From positions 12,264 through 76,263 of the forward strand of contig JANNKH010000074.1 in assembly GCA_031396205.1 (NCBI GenBank): DNA of 64,000 nt, in the 5' to 3' direction. The notes beneath the pieces are model-generated. The model was not told the origin of the DNA, made no database searches, and was given only the letters and a program-made list of their open reading frames with translations. Source of the DNA: CAISIP01 sp031396205 (GTDB lineage Bacteria; Pseudomonadota; Gammaproteobacteria; Burkholderiales; Burkholderiaceae_C). This document shows positions 1-7,809 of the stretch, piece by piece. A program made the translations under genes and the position numbers. Numbering within the stretch: the stretch's first letter is position 1; each line of letters opens with the position of its first letter.

Positions 1-946
1 GATTCAGAGTCCTGAAATCGAGCACTGAAAGCGGTTGACTGGACGAAAAGCTTGCCAATATTGGTATTAGTCGTGCCTTGGCCAAAGGTATCTGAGCAGT
101 ATGCCGTAATTGGAGAATAATCGACGTCACCTTGGGCTCTGACTTGCCGTAAATGAGTTGCTGCGTCTGCGCCAGGTGCATCATCACATAAACCTCGTCA
201 AACTCCTTGAACCCCTGTTCTTCCGCCTTAATGACCTCTAAAGAGACAACGTTTGGAGTTCCGCGCGCATTACCCGCGAGTACCTCGATTCGACGCGCAT
301 TCGAACCAGATTCATTGGGCGCCTTAGGTGTCTCAAGCAGGCTCAATTGCGCAATATCATCAGGCAGTGACTTTCCGTCCGGCTTTGCTTCCTTTTCGGG
401 TTTCGGGCACTGTTTTATCTTCAAAGCATCGCACAACTGTAATACGCGCGCGACACCTGTGCCAACTATCGCGGCATCGAGAGCGGCGCCTTCAAGCGCG
501 AACAAAGGGGAACTGGTTCGCAACCCAAATTCATTCCACTTGCGCATGCGATTGATATCCGTCGCAACAAAACCATTCCCGGTGATAGTGCGCGAGACAC
601 CAGCAGCATAGTTACCTGCGATACCACCAAACTGCAGCGTCGGCGTGACGACTAACACAATGTCGCGCAATAACGAGTCTTCCTGAATAGCTTCCATAAT
701 CTTGACATAACTTGAAATACCATACGCTGTTGGATTTCCACTTCCGTACAAATTAAAGTCTCGATGCTGGATTTGGAGATGTCCGCCGGTCTGGACATAC
801 TCGGTATGCATGGTTTGATTAATATTGGTACTGTAGCCTCCAAACAACAATATTGAGGCAGAACCAATCGCCATTGCGAGCAGCGTTGCACTGGAACGTC
901 GCCGGTTGCGCAAAAGATTACGCATAGCCAAGTTCAACGTAATCAT
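1..946 (-). CDS. ABC transporter permease, FtsX/MacB/LolC-E type (partial, runs off the window start)
   Basis: Probable inner-membrane permease partner of the ATPase encoded just upstream. I translated the minus strand by hand: about 315 codons stay open from ATG 946 to the window edge, so the C-terminus is missing. The start overlaps the ATPase stop as ATGA, which implies translational coupling. A basic stretch (RNLLRNRRRS) precedes one hydrophobic segment (about residues 19-37, SATLLAMAIGSASILLFGG), followed by a long polar region that fits the periplasmic core domain of MacB/Lol-type permeases. The three C-terminal FtsX helices would lie outside the window. Codon use is more AT-rich than in the rest of the window, which may mean a different origin. 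Lipoprotein release, peptide export and macrolide-type export cannot be told apart here. Confidence 0.75.
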   Translation of the reverse strand, partial: MITLNLAMRNLLRNRRRSSATLLAMAIGSASILLFGGYSTNINQTMHTEYVQTGGHLQIQHRDFNLYGSGNPTAYGISSYVKIMEAIQEDSLLRDIVLVVTPTLQFGGIAGNYAAGVSRTITGNGFVATDINRMRKWNEFGLRTSSPLFALEGAALDAAIVGTGVARVLQLCDALKIKQCPKPEKEAKPDGKSLPDDIAQLSLLETPKAPNESGSNARRIEVLAGNARGTPNVVSLEVIKAEEQGFKEFDEVYVMMHLAQTQQLIYGKSEPKVTSIILQLRHTAQIPLAKARLIPILASFSSSQPLSVLDFRTLN

Positions 947-1728
947 GCCGGTTCCCCAAACCCCTTCCGCTGAACCTTCTGAATCAACCCATCCTTAAGA
1001 TAAATAATGTCATCGGCCGCCCTAATAACCTCCGGATCATGCGACGAGAAAATAAACGATATCTCATAACGCTCAACCATGCGCCGCATGAGATTCAGAA
1101 TCGCCGCCCCCGTCTGACTGTCCAGATTGGCCGTCGGCTCATCCGCAATGACCAATTTCGGCTTGCGCGCCAGTGCCCGCGCGATCGCTACACGCTGACG
1201 CTGACCGCCAGATAACTGCCCAGGAAGATTCTTCGCGCGATCGCTAAGCCCGACAGCTTCCAACAGCCTCGGCACACGGGTGCCGCGCTTTTTGGCTGAC
1301 GCGCCAGCTAGCAGCAAGGGGTACTCGATGTTTTCATAGGCGCTGAGCACGGGCAACAAGTTGAAATTCTGAAAAATGAACCCAATGTTCTTAGCCCGAA
1401 AATCCGATAGTTGATCGTCGTCCAAATCGCCGACCTTGGTGTCGGCGACGACGATCTCCCCTCTGTCGGGGCGATCAATACATCCAATCATGTTCAGCAG
1501 CGTGGTCTTGCCGCTGCCCGATGGTCCGAGCAGGACGGTGAAGCAGGCGTGGCGGACCAGGATGTTGACGCCCTTTATCACGGGCACGCTGACGCTATCG
1601 AGCTGGTAGGTCTTCTCTACCTGGATCAGTTCGGCGACCGGCCCGTGCTTGACAACATGCTCGGCTGGCGGTTGCGAGTCGACTTCGGCCGATTCGTCTT
1701 CGGCAACTACAGCTTCTTCATCTGCCAT
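943..1728 (-). CDS. ABC transporter ATP-binding protein, LolD/MacB-like
   Basis: Cytoplasmic ATPase that would energise the adjacent FtsX-type permease. In the 261-residue form Walker A GPSGSGKTT is at about 68-76, the Q-loop Gln at about 120, the signature LSGGQ at 172-176, Walker B LVIADEP at 192-198 and the switch His at about 230 (SSHD). These match the short MacB/LolD ATPase family (about 225-250 aa), with an extra acidic N-terminal tail of roughly 35 residues. I chose ATG 1728 because TGGAG lies about nine bases upstream; a TTG at 1788 would add 20 residues but has no clear ribosome site. The stop overlaps the permease start. The exported substrate is unknown. Confidence 0.88.
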   Translation of the reverse strand: MADEEAVVAEDESAEVDSQPPAEHVVKHGPVAELIQVEKTYQLDSVSVPVIKGVNILVRHACFTVLLGPSGSGKTTLLNMIGCIDRPDRGEIVVADTKVGDLDDDQLSDFRAKNIGFIFQNFNLLPVLSAYENIEYPLLLAGASAKKRGTRVPRLLEAVGLSDRAKNLPGQLSGGQRQRVAIARALARKPKLVIADEPTANLDSQTGAAILNLMRRMVERYEISFIFSSHDPEVIRAADDIIYLKDGLIQKVQRKGFGEPA

Positions 1729-1998
1729 TGTCCATGTCTCCAGATGCCTGTCTTCCTCGCTCGAGCGTCGCCGCAGCGATTTCGCCAACGACAGGGACGA
1801 TTATTACCGCATACTGTGCCAGACCAAACCCCTGCGCAAAGACAGCGTGGTTGAGGCGCCAGCAATTCCCACCAGAATCCGACAGAGACCGGGTACGTTA
1901 CTTCACCTCGGCGCAGACAGTAGCCCTGTGAACGGGGCTGGAGTACTATCTGCAGAGCGTCCCGGAAAAGCCTTACAGTCGTGACAAAGGTACGTGCA

Positions 1999-2595
1999 AT
2001 GGCCACTAATCGGATCGGCAGCGATGCGGGTGAAGCGGACGAACCGTTCGCTGCGACCGATCCGATCCCGCTATCGCGTGGCAGCGTATCCAGCCGCGAC
2101 TATGCAGCGCAGTTGTTGATCGCGCCCAATGCCCTGATTAACCTGAGCCTGGTTGAGGCCAAGATTGTGGTCAGTTACATGCGCCCCGAGTCGGTTCCTG
2201 CAGGCGAAACCTTCATCACCGAGGGAGATTCGGTCAACAACGGCTTCATGGTGCTCTTGCTGGCGGGCGAAGTGCTGGTCGAGAACATCACGGTCAGTCG
2301 TACCAAGCCAGTGACAGTCACGGTCTTGGGGCCGGGAAGCCTTGTCGGTGAGATGGGTTTGCTCGACACCGGCCCGCGCTCGGCATCCTGTACGGCAAGT
2401 ACCGACCTCCAGTGTGCTGTGCTGACCCGCCAGGCGTTGGAAGACCTGGTCCGGGACCAACCCGCCATGGGCGCCAAGTTATTGCTCGCAGTCTCCGCGC
2501 GCATCGCCGAGCGTTATCGCGAAACGCAGAAGAAACTGGTGTTGTTCGCCCGCCTTGCAGCGACCATGCAGCAGGAATTGGATCGGCAGACCTGA
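1999..2595 (+). CDS. Cyclic nucleotide-binding domain protein without a DNA-binding domain
   Basis: A 198-residue protein with a single Crp-like beta-barrel. Landmarks are PAGETFITEGD, LLAGEVLVE, GPGSLVGEMGLLDTGPRSASC and the tail helix LARLAATMQQEL. The phosphate-binding-cassette region reads GEMGLLDTGPRSAS, close to the canonical GE-(L)-x-x-x-x-x-PRxA/S pattern, so it could bind cAMP or another nucleotide. No helix-turn-helix follows, so it is not a Crp-type transcription factor and may be a stand-alone sensor or partner subunit. I chose ATG 1999 because AAAGG sits eight bases before it; a GTG at 1981 is the alternative. It is divergent from the ABC genes and about 150 bp before the phosphatase. 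Its function is unknown. Confidence 0.75.
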   Translation: MATNRIGSDAGEADEPFAATDPIPLSRGSVSSRDYAAQLLIAPNALINLSLVEAKIVVSYMRPESVPAGETFITEGDSVNNGFMVLLLAGEVLVENITVSRTKPVTVTVLGPGSLVGEMGLLDTGPRSASCTASTDLQCAVLTRQALEDLVRDQPAMGAKLLLAVSARIAERYRETQKKLVLFARLAATMQQELDRQT

Positions 2596-2745
2596 CGCGC
2601 TGGCAAAAGCCCGGCGCAGAGACCGACACGGCACTCTGTGGCAAGCTCGGACGCTAAACCCACCACGCTGCGCAGCCAGTCGCGATCTACCGGAATCAGC
2701 GATCATGATCACCGGAATATGCGGCAGCGAACGCATGAGAAGCAA

Positions 2746-3237
2746 ATGACACGTATCTTGATGGTCTGTACGGCCAATATCTGCCGCTCACCCATGGCCC
2801 AAATTGTTAGTACTTACTTGGCGAAGCAAGCCGGATTGGCGGGACAGGTCAAGATTGAATCGGCAGGTACGCAGGCCAACCGGATCAGCGACCCAACCGA
2901 CCCTCGGGCCGTTGCGGCATTGGCGAAACGCAACTATCCATCCACCAAGATCCGGTCACGCCGCGTCGCCGAAGCCGACTTCGAGCGATGCGACCTGATC
3001 CTTGCAATGGATCAGTCCAATCTGAATGATCTACGGCAAGTTTGTGCTGGCGAACACGTTCACAAATTGCGCATGTTTCTGGAGTTTGCGCCCGAACTCG
3101 GCTTGCTGGACGTGCCCGACCCCTATTTCGGTGGGCCGCAGGGTTTTGAAAGAGTGCTGGACCTGTGCGAAGCGGCCACCATAGGCCTGATTGCGCACCT
3201 CAAGGGCGACATCGCCCAGACGCTTCAAACCTTGTAG
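2746..3237 (+). CDS. Low-molecular-weight protein-tyrosine phosphatase
   Basis: Cysteine-dependent phosphatase of the Wzb/Ptp/Etp family (163 aa, normal length). The P-loop near the N-terminus is C8-TANIC-R14-S, giving the C(X)5R nucleophile and phosphate cradle, and the general-acid motif D125-P126-Y127 is present in LDVPDPYFGG. In many bacteria such enzymes dephosphorylate polysaccharide-export tyrosine kinases. The neighbouring UDP-glucuronate-epimerase-like gene makes a link to surface polysaccharide plausible, but no BY-kinase gene is in the window. The start was set at ATG 2746 (GAGAAG just upstream; the family begins directly with the P-loop strand), not at an in-frame codon 108 bp earlier. 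Its 3' end overlaps the convergent epimerase gene by 13 bp. Confidence 0.92.
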   Translation: MTRILMVCTANICRSPMAQIVSTYLAKQAGLAGQVKIESAGTQANRISDPTDPRAVAALAKRNYPSTKIRSRRVAEADFERCDLILAMDQSNLNDLRQVCAGEHVHKLRMFLEFAPELGLLDVPDPYFGGPQGFERVLDLCEAATIGLIAHLKGDIAQTLQTL

Positions 3238-4232
3238 TAATCCCGATACCACTTCACAAAGTGTGCAATGCCCGTCTTGACTGGCGTTGCCGGAACAAAC
3301 CCCACCCAGTAACGCAAGGCATCAGTATTCGCGTAAGTGGCCGGCACATCTCCGTCTTGCAGCGGCAACAGGCGCTTTTCAGCCTTGCGCCCCAGAGCTT
3401 CCTCGATGCAGCCAATGAAATCGAGTAAGGGCACCGGGTTGTTGTTGCCTATATTGAACACCCGGTAGGGAGCGTTGCTGGTCGCCGGGTCGGCTTGCAT
3501 CGGGTCGTATGCTGCATTGACGGTTGCCGGACGGTCCAGCACCCGCAAAACACCTTCAACGATGTCCTCGACGTAGGTGAAGTCGCGCTGCATGTTGCCC
3601 CCATTGAAGACATCGATCGCCCGGCCCTCCAAAATGGCCTTGGTGAACAGGAACAGCGCCATGTCGGGCCTGCCCCAGGGCCCGTACACGGTGAAAAAGC
3701 GCAAGCCGGTGGCCGGCAGGCCGAACAAGTGGCTAAAGGTATGCGCCATCAGTTCATTGGCTTTTTTGGTCGCCGCGTACATGCTCACCGGGTGATCGAC
3801 GCTGTCATGTTCGGAGAAAGGCATGCGGGTGTTGCCGCCGTACACACTTGAACTGGACGCATACACCAGATGGCCAACCTGGTTGTGGCGGCATCCTTCC
3901 AGGATGTTCATGAAACCCACCACGTTGCTATCAATATAGGCATGCGGGTTCTTCAGCGAATACCGCACGCCGGCCTGTGCCGCCAGATGAATCACCCGTT
4001 CGAACTTCTCCGTTGCAAACAACTGCTCGATGCTGGCCCGGTCGCCCACGTCCCCCTTGTAAAACCGGAAGTTGGAATACGGTGACAGACGGTCGAGTCG
4101 GCTTTGCTTGAGCGACACGTCATAGTAATCGTTGAGGTTGTCCAGGCCGACAACCTCGTCACCTCGCTCCAGCAGCCTGAGTGTGGCCGTCATGCCGATG
4201 AATCCGGCAGCGCCGGTGACAAGAATCTTCAT
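3225..4232 (-). CDS. NAD-dependent epimerase, probably UDP-glucuronate 4-epimerase
   Basis: Extended short-chain dehydrogenase of 335 aa that would interconvert UDP-glucuronate and UDP-galacturonate for capsule, exopolysaccharide or LPS. The Rossmann motif GAAGFIG is at residues 7-13 and the catalytic Y152-xxx-K156 sits in MYAATKKANE, with a Ser run (ASSSSVYGG) before it. The segment GLDNLNDYYDVSLKQ is characteristic of the CapI/WbnF-type UDP-glucuronate epimerases and less typical of GalE. It is transcribed toward the tyrosine phosphatase gene and overlaps its 3' end. Substrate choice rests on motif resemblance only; UDP-glucose or UDP-GlcNAc epimerase remains possible. Confidence 0.85.
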   Translation of the reverse strand: MKILVTGAAGFIGMTATLRLLERGDEVVGLDNLNDYYDVSLKQSRLDRLSPYSNFRFYKGDVGDRASIEQLFATEKFERVIHLAAQAGVRYSLKNPHAYIDSNVVGFMNILEGCRHNQVGHLVYASSSSVYGGNTRMPFSEHDSVDHPVSMYAATKKANELMAHTFSHLFGLPATGLRFFTVYGPWGRPDMALFLFTKAILEGRAIDVFNGGNMQRDFTYVEDIVEGVLRVLDRPATVNAAYDPMQADPATSNAPYRVFNIGNNNPVPLLDFIGCIEEALGRKAEKRLLPLQDGDVPATYANTDALRYWVGFVPATPVKTGIAHFVKWYRDYYKV

Positions 4233-4333
4233 GTTTGCGCGCCTGGGTTCTCTGATTCGATGGCCTATCTTAGCTGCTCAGGCCCTTGTTCCCGCCAATC
4301 GACAGAAACACGTTTGCCCGGTGTGCGGCCGCC

Positions 4334-5170
4334 TCACAGACCCAGTCTGCGACAAATTTCAAGCGCTGGTGCACTCTGGTTCATGGTGTAGAAATGCAGC
4401 GCGGGCACCCCGCCCGCACGCAATTTCTCGCACAGGCCGGTCACCACATCCAGGCCAAAAGCCCGAATCGAGACCATGTCATCCCGATAGTCCTGCAATC
4501 GCAGCTTGATCCAGCGCGGGATCTCGGCGCCACACATGTCCGAAAAGCGCATCAGCTGGCTGGAGTTGGTGATCGGCATGATGCCAGGCACGATCGGCAC
4601 ATTCACACCCATGCGCCTGGCGTCATCGACGAAGCGGAAATACGCGTCCGGGTTGTAAAAATACTGGGTGATGGCCGAGTTGGCGCCACTCTTGACCTTC
4701 ATGGCAAACGCATGCAGATCGTGTTCCGGGCTTCGGGCACGCGGGTGCGTTTCCGGGTAAGCCGCGACTTCCAGAAAAAAATGGTTGCCGGTTTCGTCAC
4801 GGATGAACTCGACAAGGTCGCATGCATGGCGAAACTCACCTTCGGTACCGTAGGGGCTCGGCATGTCGCCGCGCAGGGCCACCATGCGCTTGACACCCTT
4901 GGACTGCAAATGCCCCAACTGTTCGCGCACGCTGGCCTTGGTCGCGCCAACACACGAAAAATGCGGCGCCGCCTCGACGCCTTCTGCCATGATTTCGGCA
5001 ACTGCTGCATAAGTGCCATCCTGGGTCGACCCGCCGGCGCCGTAGGTCACTGAACAGAAATCGGGCTGCAAGCCATACAGTGCCTTGCGTACTGCCCGTA
5101 TTTTCTCTGCGCCTTCGGCCGTCTTGCTGGGAAAGAACTCCAGGCTGATCGGCAATTTGTTGTCGTTCAT
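4334..5170 (-). CDS. metF: 5,10-methylenetetrahydrofolate reductase
   Basis: FAD enzyme that reduces 5,10-methylene-THF to 5-methyl-THF for methionine synthesis. At 278 residues it has the normal bacterial MetF length and covers the whole TIM barrel: SLEFFPSKTAEGAEK at the N-terminus, SVTYGAGGSTQDGT, CVGATKASVREQL, LRGD, a central GANSAITQYFYNPDAY and the closing PALHFYTMNQS. The start ATG 5170 has AGGAG eight bases upstream, which excludes a much longer in-frame extension through the tlyA region. It begins only five bases after the tlyA stop and is the last gene of the ahcY-tlyA-metF operon, so it is likely co-controlled by the upstream SAH riboswitch. Confidence 0.95.
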   Translation of the reverse strand: MNDNKLPISLEFFPSKTAEGAEKIRAVRKALYGLQPDFCSVTYGAGGSTQDGTYAAVAEIMAEGVEAAPHFSCVGATKASVREQLGHLQSKGVKRMVALRGDMPSPYGTEGEFRHACDLVEFIRDETGNHFFLEVAAYPETHPRARSPEHDLHAFAMKVKSGANSAITQYFYNPDAYFRFVDDARRMGVNVPIVPGIMPITNSSQLMRFSDMCGAEIPRWIKLRLQDYRDDMVSIRAFGLDVVTGLCEKLRAGGVPALHFYTMNQSAPALEICRRLGL

Positions 5171-5175
5171 TGCGT

Positions 5176-5955
5176 TCACTCCTGTTCGCGCATCGAATGG
5201 ATGAAAAACTCCTGGTTTCCGTCGCCACCATCGATGGGCGACGCAAAATAGTCCTGCATGCGAAGTCCAAGCCCCTCGTGCGCCGCGCGTACGCGCTGCT
5301 CGACAATGGCAAACATGGCCGGGTCGGTCACGATGCCACCCTTGCCGACCTGACCGGGCTGCAATTCGAACTGCGGCTTGACCAGCATCAGCATGCATCC
5401 GCCCGGCTTGAGCAAGGGCGCGGCCGCAGGCAATACCAGCGTCTGGGAAATAAAAGCCAGATCGCCGACGATGAGATCGAAACCTGTGAACGTTTGGTTC
5501 TCGCCCGCCGGTTCGAGCGCCAACTGCACGGCATCGATCGTCAGGTAGCGCGCATTGACCCGCTCGATGCAGGTCACCCGCGAATCGCTTCGCAGACGCT
5601 CGTTGAGTTGGCCATAACCCACATCCACGCCCAAGACATGGCGCGCGCCAGCCTGCAGCAGGCAGTCGGTAAATCCGCCAGTCGATTGCCCCAGATCCAG
5701 GCAAAGCAAGCCGGCCACGGCCAACTCCCGGCGCGCCAACGCGCCAGCGAGCTTGAGGCCGCCGCGGGAGACATACCGGGCCTGGGCATCATCGAGTAGT
5801 TCGATTTCGGCTTGCGGCGCCACATCGTCCCCGTTCTTGGCGACCCGATGCCAATCGCCGCCATGCCGCCAGCGCACACCGTCCGCAATCAGGCGCTGCG
5901 CTTGGGAACGGGTTCCTGCCAGGTCGCGCTGAACCAATAGTTGGTCGATTCGCAT
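5176..5955 (-). CDS. tlyA: TlyA-family rRNA 2'-O-methyltransferase (S4 + FtsJ domains)
   Basis: About 259 residues. The N-terminal S4 RNA-binding domain (MRIDQLLVQRDLAGTRSQAQ) is followed by a VSRGGLKLAGAL linker and an FtsJ-type SAM methyltransferase domain with LDLGQSTGGFTDCLLQ as the SAM loop and LIVGDLAFIS as the catalytic strand. Family members methylate 2'-OH groups of rRNA cytidines and were formerly called hemolysin A. The annotated start is ATG 5955; ATG 5958 directly before it is equally possible, while a start nearly 100 bp upstream lacks family support. It lies between ahcY and metF, so a SAM-using enzyme sits among methyl-cycle genes. The 126 bp between ahcY and tlyA shows no convincing gene. 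Confidence 0.88.
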   Translation of the reverse strand: MRIDQLLVQRDLAGTRSQAQRLIADGVRWRHGGDWHRVAKNGDDVAPQAEIELLDDAQARYVSRGGLKLAGALARRELAVAGLLCLDLGQSTGGFTDCLLQAGARHVLGVDVGYGQLNERLRSDSRVTCIERVNARYLTIDAVQLALEPAGENQTFTGFDLIVGDLAFISQTLVLPAAAPLLKPGGCMLMLVKPQFELQPGQVGKGGIVTDPAMFAIVEQRVRAAHEGLGLRMQDYFASPIDGGDGNQEFFIHSMREQE

Positions 5956-6083
5956 CATGTTCCGATCAGGCTGCGGGTGCCCACAGGCGACGGCAGCCAG
6001 GATCCACAAGTCCCGGCCACGCATGTCCTGCAGCCACCCCACCAGCGGCACCGGCCTTCAGGGCACCGGCACCGCAGCCCAGA

Positions 6084-7532
6084 TCAATAACGATAGGTCA
6101 AAGCCTTATAGGGGCCAGCCTTGCTCACGCCAATGTACTTGGCCTGCTCGTCGGAGAGCTCGGTCAGCATGGCCCCGACCTTGGTCAGATGCAGGCGGGC
6201 AACCTTTTCATCCAGGTGCTTCGGCAACACATACACCTTGCCTGCCTTGTATTCCTTGGGCTTGGTGAAAAGCTCGATCTGGGCAATCGTCTGGTTGGCG
6301 AAGCTCGACGACATGACAAAACTGGGGTGGCCAGTGCCACAACCCAGGTTCACCAGCCGGCCCTTGGCCAGCAGGATGATGCGCTTGGAAGGCTTGCCGC
6401 CTTTGGACGGGAAGATCACATGGTCGACTTGCGGCTTGATCTCTTCCCATTTGCACTTGGATAGCGAGACTACGTCGATTTCGTTGTCGAAATGCCCGAT
6501 GTTGCAGACGATGGCCTGATCTTTCATGGCCGACATGTGCTTGTAGGTAACGACGTTCTTGTTGCCGGTCGCCGACACGAAGATGTCTGCTTTGTCAGCC
6601 GCATATTCCATCGTCACGACCTTGAAACCCTCCATCGCAGCCTGCAAGGCGTTGATCGGGTCGATCTCGGTCACCCAGACCTGGGCGCTCAACGCGCGCA
6701 GCGCCTGCGCGCAGCCCTTGCCCACATCGCCGTAGCCAGCCACCAGAGCCACCTTGCCGGCAATCATGACGTCGGTGGCGCGCTTGATCGCGTCGACCAG
6801 CGACTCGCGGCAGCCATACAGGTTGTCGAACTTGGACTTCGTGACCGAATCGTTCACGTTGATTGCGCGCAGCGACAGGGTTCCCTTGGCCGACATTTCA
6901 TTGAGGCGCAGCACACCGGTAGTCGTCTCTTCGGTCACGCCGATGATGTGCTTGAGCCGACGGCTATACCAGGTGGGGTCTTGCTTGAGCTTGGCCTTGA
7001 TGGCGGCAAACAGGCAGATTTCCTCTTCGCTGCCGGGCTTGGCCAGCACCTTGATGTCTTTTTCAGCTTGCGCACCCAGGTGCATCAACAGGGTTGCGTC
7101 GCCGCCATCGTCCAGGATCATGTTCGGGCCTTCGGCCTTGGATCCCTTGGAGCCGAATTCAAAGATGCGATGGGTGTAGTCCCAGTAATCGGCGAGTGTC
7201 TCGCCCTTGTACGCAAACACCGGCGTGCCGGACGCCACCAATGCGGCGGCAGCGTGGTCCTGGGTGGAAAAGATGTTGCACGAGGCCCAACGCACTTGCG
7301 CGCCGAGCGCCTGCAGTGTCTCGACCAATACGCCGGTCTGGATCGTCATGTGCAGGGATCCCGCGATGCGCGCACCCTTGAGCGGTTGCGCCTTCGCGAA
7401 TTCCTCGCGGATGGCCATCAAGCCCGGCATTTCCGTCTGCGCGATGTTCAGTTCCTTGCGGCCCCAAGGCGCCAGGCTCAGGTCGGCGATCTCATGATCC
7501 TGATTCTGGATCGGTGTCAATACTGCGCTCAT
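6084..7532 (-). CDS. ahcY: S-adenosylhomocysteine hydrolase
   Basis: NAD-dependent hydrolysis of S-adenosylhomocysteine to adenosine and homocysteine, which relieves product inhibition of methyltransferases. It has 482 residues, as usual for proteobacterial AhcY. Visible family landmarks are GSLHMTIQTGVLVETL, NIFSTQDHAAAAL, ILDDGGDAT, the NAD-binding GYGDVGKGCAQALR, and the C-terminal DEKVARLHL with the tail KAGPYKALTYRY that reaches the neighbouring active site. The ribosome site GGAGTG lies a few bases before the ATG. The gene is preceded by a SAH riboswitch and followed by tlyA and metF. Confidence 0.97.
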   Translation of the reverse strand: MSAVLTPIQNQDHEIADLSLAPWGRKELNIAQTEMPGLMAIREEFAKAQPLKGARIAGSLHMTIQTGVLVETLQALGAQVRWASCNIFSTQDHAAAALVASGTPVFAYKGETLADYWDYTHRIFEFGSKGSKAEGPNMILDDGGDATLLMHLGAQAEKDIKVLAKPGSEEEICLFAAIKAKLKQDPTWYSRRLKHIIGVTEETTTGVLRLNEMSAKGTLSLRAINVNDSVTKSKFDNLYGCRESLVDAIKRATDVMIAGKVALVAGYGDVGKGCAQALRALSAQVWVTEIDPINALQAAMEGFKVVTMEYAADKADIFVSATGNKNVVTYKHMSAMKDQAIVCNIGHFDNEIDVVSLSKCKWEEIKPQVDHVIFPSKGGKPSKRIILLAKGRLVNLGCGTGHPSFVMSSSFANQTIAQIELFTKPKEYKAGKVYVLPKHLDEKVARLHLTKVGAMLTELSDEQAKYIGVSKAGPYKALTYRY

Positions 7533-7611
7533 GCTTCACTCCAATGGTTTAGTTCGGACAACCACTGGACAAACGGGAACCTCTTGATGGGAAGCTCACC
7601 GCACAGACCAG

Positions 7612-7706
7612 TGGGTGAGCGCCGTTGGGGCGATGGCCAGACCAAAAGCCTTTGCCATGCTGTCCGAGCCTCGTTCACACTGTTGTGAACTGCAACGCTC
7701 CTCGGA
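7612..7706 (-). ncRNA. SAH riboswitch (ahcY 5' leader)
   Basis: The ahcY leader, read on the minus strand, has both conserved ends of the S-adenosylhomocysteine riboswitch. The 5' part begins CCGAGGAGCGTTGCA, pairs through GAGGCTCGG about 40 nt later, and encloses a small hairpin (GTTCACA..TGTGAAC). The 3' part contains AACGGCGCTCACC, whose GAGCG complement forms the pseudoknot typical of this class. Downstream, CCACTGG (7608-7614) can pair with CCAGTGG (7562-7568), a possible expression platform before the ribosome site. SAH binding in this class is known to raise ahcY expression. The motif match is by eye, not by covariance model. Confidence 0.9.
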
Positions 7707-7809
7707 AGACGATAATTCTAACCTTTTCCCGCCCCGGCGCACCAGCCCTCGTGCGCGCAGACCCTGTAATTGGGCCTCTGCGCCGCAGTCTCCATACGCA
7801 GTACACGAC

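Noticed and set aside
652..891. 79-codon ORF on the minus strand within the permease gene
   Set aside because: It is an out-of-frame shadow; the permease frame is open through the whole stretch and has a TM segment and a coupled start.
5959..6083. Possible methyltransferase fragment (reads as IDLGCGAGALKAG) between ahcY and tlyA
   Set aside because: The match comes from a GGTGCC-rich repeat, is only about 40 codons, and no further motif follows; it is probably chance.
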